This document shows positions 62,950 to 64,000 of a stretch of 64,000 bases of DNA, in pieces. The notes under the pieces are model-generated. The model was not told the origin of the DNA and ran no database searches. It was given only the letters and a program-made list of their open reading frames with translations. Source of the stretch: Phenylobacterium sp. SCN 70-31 (GTDB lineage: Bacteria > Pseudomonadota > Alphaproteobacteria > Caulobacterales > Caulobacteraceae); the NCBI RefSeq assembly GCF_001724605.1, contig NZ_MEEX01000009.1, forward strand, positions 129,757 through 193,756, given 5' to 3'. The position numbers were made by a program, and so were the translations under genes. Positions within the stretch are counted from its first letter, which is position 1. Each line of letters opens with the position of its first letter.

Positions 62950-63150
62950 TCAGGTCCCCCAGCTTCCGGTCAGCGACCCGCGCGCCTGCGGCAGGGCCGC
63001 CCGCGCCAGCCCGCCCAGGAACGACGACTGCCGTCCCCCGCTCGACAACCGGCGGCTGCGATCGGTCGTCGGCTGGGTCACCGGCGCCACGGACTGGACG
63101 GGCGGCGTGGGCGGCGCCTCGACCTTCGGGGATTTCACCTTGAAGCTCAT
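62950..63150 (-). CDS. small phage protein at the head of the module
   Basis: 66 residues from the ATG at 63150. Basic, Pro/Ser-rich, ending FLGGLARAALPQARGS. It precedes the portal by 2 nt and has the TTATCCAC element 29 nt upstream of its start, so it is the first gene of the transcription unit. No domain recognised. Confidence 0.65.
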   Translation of the reverse strand: MSFKVKSPKVEAPPTPPVQSVAPVTQPTTDRSRRLSSGGRQSSFLGGLARAALPQARGSLTGSWGT

Positions 63151-63179
63151 GAGGCCAGCATGGGGAGGCTCGCGCGGGC

Positions 63180-63187
63180 GTGGATAA
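63180..63187 (-). promoter_or_regulatory. TTATCCAC element, copy 3
   Basis: Minus-strand GGCTTTTATCCACG, 29 nt before the first gene of the module. It shares ATGCTGGC in the same place as copy 2. Confidence 0.68.
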
Positions 63188-63300
63188 AAGCCCCCGCGGG
63201 ATCGCCAGCTCGAGATCGCCCCAAGGTCGCCCTGGACGTGTGCAAGCTTGACAGCGCGCGTCTCGCGGAGTCCGGTTCCGCGAAAGCTCGGGAGGCTCAC

Positions 63301-63975
63301 ATGTTCAGGACCATTCTCGCGGCCACCGCCGCCCTCGCCCTATCCGCCGGCGCGGCCGCGGCGGCCGTCACCGTCCACACCAATGCGTTCATCGACGCCC
63401 CCGCGCACTACAACGGGTTCGAAGGCCTGGAGGGGAACCCCCTTCTGGCCGATGTCGAGGGCGAGGGCGCACTGTTCTGGCCGGGGCAGGTCCCCTATTC
63501 CGAAGGCGGCCTGACGGTCGCGTTCAGCGCGCCGTCCTACATCTTCGTCCACGACATGACGCCCACGTGGTCCGGCGGCAGCGGGGAATGGGGCATGTAC
63601 GGTGCGGCGAACGACGGGTTCTTCAGGATCACCCTGACCAGCGGCGAGGCGTTCCAGAGCTTCCAGGCTCAGGTCGGCAACGGAGCGCTACCAGGTCAGG
63701 ATCTGACCTATCGCCTGTATCGCCAGGGAGAACTCGTTCTGGCGGGAACAACCGTCCTGCCCGCCATCGGCAGCTACGGCTGGATCGGCTTCAGCGGTGG
63801 CGGCTTTGACGAGATCCAACTTTCCGCCTTGTGGGGAGAGCGAGAAAACTTCCTGGCCATCGACAGCCTGTCGGCCAATCCGGCGGCGGTCCCCGCGCCG
63901 GCGACCTGGGCGCTTCTGATCGGCGGCTTCGGCCTGGCTGGATCGGCGCTGCGCCGCCGACGCGCCATCGCCTAG
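63301..63975 (+). CDS. PEP-CTERM-type sorting domain protein
   Basis: 224 residues from the ATG at 63301: a signal peptide (ILAATAALALSAGAAAAA), a beta-rich Gly/Ala/Phe body with little charge, and the C-terminal tail VPAPATWALLIGGFGLAG then SALRRRR. The PAPATW variant of PEPxxWA with TM and Arg cluster is common in Caulobacterales. It is a second such protein after 39090-39854, with the phage module between. TTGACA at 63248 could be a -35 box, but no -10 is convincing. Its stop shares CTAG with the convergent gene. Confidence 0.85.
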   Translation: MFRTILAATAALALSAGAAAAAVTVHTNAFIDAPAHYNGFEGLEGNPLLADVEGEGALFWPGQVPYSEGGLTVAFSAPSYIFVHDMTPTWSGGSGEWGMYGAANDGFFRITLTSGEAFQSFQAQVGNGALPGQDLTYRLYRQGELVLAGTTVLPAIGSYGWIGFSGGGFDEIQLSALWGERENFLAIDSLSANPAAVPAPATWALLIGGFGLAGSALRRRRAIA

Positions 63976-64000
63976 AACCCGTAGGTCAGGCCCATCGCCC
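63972..64000 (-). CDS. C-terminal end of a minus-strand gene, outer-membrane-protein-like
   Basis: Reading backward from the window edge gives only AMGLTYGF and a TAG. The aromatic C-terminal Phe and alternating hydrophobic pattern fit an outer-membrane beta-barrel end. Eight residues are too few to say more. Confidence 0.4.

Larger units (their letters stand above)
40618..63150 (-). mobile_element. podovirus-type virion and lysis module (BPP-1-like), no terminase or integrase
   Basis: About 22.5 kb in which every gene is on the minus strand, with many ATGA/TGATG overlaps. It runs portal, Bbp19-like, scaffold, capsid, cement, adaptor, nozzle, internal virion proteins, tail fibre, holin candidate and endolysin, the order of the Bordetella phage BPP-1 structural block. 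All frames are intact. Terminase, integrase, repressor, replication genes and reverse transcriptase are not found. Host-type genes border both sides (tRNA-Pro; PEP-CTERM). I see no flanking direct repeat by eye, so exact ends are approximate. Confidence 0.85.

Noticed and set aside
40618..63150. RcGTA-like gene transfer agent
   Set aside because: The genes are podovirus-type (connector, nozzle, internal virion proteins) with none of the siphovirus RcGTA tail genes; any GTA-like role would be independent.
45218..63187. TTATCCAC elements as a replication origin (DnaA boxes)
   Set aside because: They are far apart, each at a fixed distance from a start codon and all on one strand; promoter/leader fits better, though DnaA binding is not excluded.
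1..64000. CRISPR array or insertion sequence
   Set aside because: No regularly spaced repeats and no transposase motifs seen; repeats found are hairpins or short tandems.

Overview
The window looks like chromosome of a high-GC alphaproteobacterium of the Caulobacterales (Caulobacter/Phenylobacterium-like). Evidence: a PopA-like REC-REC-degenerate-GGDEF protein beside mfd, sdhE and recG; Tad-type pilus-associated proteins; PEPxxWA-CTERM proteins; an NDUFS4-like complex I subunit; and TTG starts. The species call is inference; gene identities come from motifs read in the translations.

Layout. 1-12.5 kb: an SDR fragment, a LysR regulator, an SDR, tRNA-Ser, two TadE-like and one TadG-like protein, a MOSC/MFS pair, TusA, a YihY-type membrane protein, a CaiB/SDR pair and the PopA-like c-di-GMP effector. 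12.5-18.5 kb: mfd-sdhE facing away from recG. 18.6-25.3 kb: a minus-strand run (metallopeptidase, MDR oxidoreductase, DUF3089, hldD, hldE, kdsA), of which the last three make heptose and KDO precursors for the LPS core. 25.5-34.4 kb: cyclopropane fatty acid synthase, a sulfur group (cysK, sseA, metC), a lipoprotein solute-binding protein, glycerate kinase and a pseudouridine synthase. 34.4-38.6 kb: a TonB-dependent receptor and a DUF3237-MFS operon sharing a candidate operator. 39-40.5 kb: a PEP-CTERM protein, tRNA-Arg, the complex I subunit and tRNA-Pro.

40.6-63.15 kb is the most unusual region: an all-minus-strand podovirus virion and lysis module resembling the structural block of Bordetella phage BPP-1. 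In transcription order it has a portal, a Cys-rich small protein, a Bbp19-like protein, scaffold, major capsid, cement protein, head-tail adaptor, a DUF2829 (Tad2-type anti-Thoeris) protein, tail nozzle, a GNAT-like protein, internal virion proteins (one with a GH108 muramidase domain, one polyvalent protein with ParB/DdrB and barnase/EndoU-like domains), a T7-type tail fibre, a holin candidate and a GH24 endolysin. Every frame is open, yet I find no terminase, integrase, repressor, replication gene or reverse transcriptase. Where terminase would be expected, upstream of the portal, there is a convergently oriented host-type PEP-CTERM gene. Three units in the module start 29 nt after the same TTATCCAC element, one of them directly after an intrinsic terminator, which suggests a module-specific promoter. 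A host dispersed hairpin repeat sits between scaffold and capsid. The module could be a trimmed prophage, a satellite using another phage's terminase, or a domesticated particle; sequence alone does not decide.
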